This document shows, one piece after another, positions 63,791-64,000 of a stretch of 64,000 bases of DNA. Position 1 is the first letter of the stretch. Every line of letters starts with the position of its first letter. Both the position numbers and the translations under genes were made by a program. The notes beneath the pieces were generated by a model. That model did not search any database. It was not told the DNA's origin and saw nothing but the letters and a program-made list of their open reading frames with translations. This stretch comes from Pomphorhynchus laevis (taxonomy: Eukaryota > Acanthocephala > Palaeacanthocephala > Echinorhynchida > Pomphorhynchidae). The stretch lies in contig WNNJ02001188.1 of NCBI GenBank assembly GCA_012934845.2, positions 62,001 to 126,000 of the forward strand. The letters are read 5' to 3'.

Positions 63791-64000
63791 TTCGCACTTT
63801 ATCTCTAAATAGCCTATTAGCAGAATTCATCGGGTACAACATTTACTCTAATTCAATATTATATATATTGTAACTATATGTTGGTAGCCTGTTGAATATA
63901 GATGAAATCATATATGAATTTGAAATGGAAAAGTAAACTGTACTCTTTATACACACAAATGACTAGATGTTTAAGGCATTTTAAAATAAACTTTAATGAT

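Overview
The window is animal nuclear DNA: strongly AT-rich by eye, with split host genes, kilobase introns bounded by GT..AG, and a heavy load of non-viral retroelements and simple tandem repeats. An invertebrate, most likely an arthropod, fits best because Naiad-type Penelope-like elements, CR1/Jockey-like LINEs and a hAT of the Buster kind occur together. The species cannot be told from the sequence. No rRNA, tRNA, CRISPR or virus-derived element was recognised.

Three host genes can be supported. (1) A J-domain (DnaJ-like) protein on the + strand starts at 13810. Its exons at 13810-13880, 16318-16427 and 17656-20115 join in perfect phase, and a 32-nt candidate exon lies at 22941-22972. (2) A regulator-of-microtubule-dynamics (RMDN/FAM82) protein on the + strand is spread over about 20 kb in six exons (37878-38119, 41817-41942, 45595-45718, 49124-49272, 56315-56561, 58100-58168). 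The reconstructed length is about 318 residues, close to animal RMDN1. (3) A His-rich protein of unknown function on the - strand (39344-40264) sits inside the first RMDN intron and carries one in-frame TAG that may be a micro-intron. Weaker candidates are a cysteine-rich terminal exon (63031-63238, +) and a secretory leader exon (about 60656-60843, -).

Layout: 0-6 kb holds decayed minus-strand LINEs. 6.1-10 kb holds a Naiad Penelope-like element followed by six 209-bp tandem units. 10-13.8 kb is intergenic. 13.8-23 kb is the J-domain gene with retroelement debris in its introns. 23-37.7 kb is a nest of LINEs (families called A, B, E and F here), a hAT inserted into a LINE, and a cluster of large palindromes. 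37.9-58.2 kb is the RMDN gene; its introns hold the nested His-rich gene, a 15-bp minisatellite, a decayed LINE, a satellite-like array and a second Naiad copy in the opposite orientation. 58.2-64 kb is mostly non-coding with a Naiad tail, a MITE-like element and a LINE tail.

The most unusual content is the pair of Naiad copies, in which the GIY-YIG endonuclease lies before the reverse transcriptase. They come with a variable-number 3' repeat and a conserved, highly structured GC-rich block between the reading frame and the repeats.
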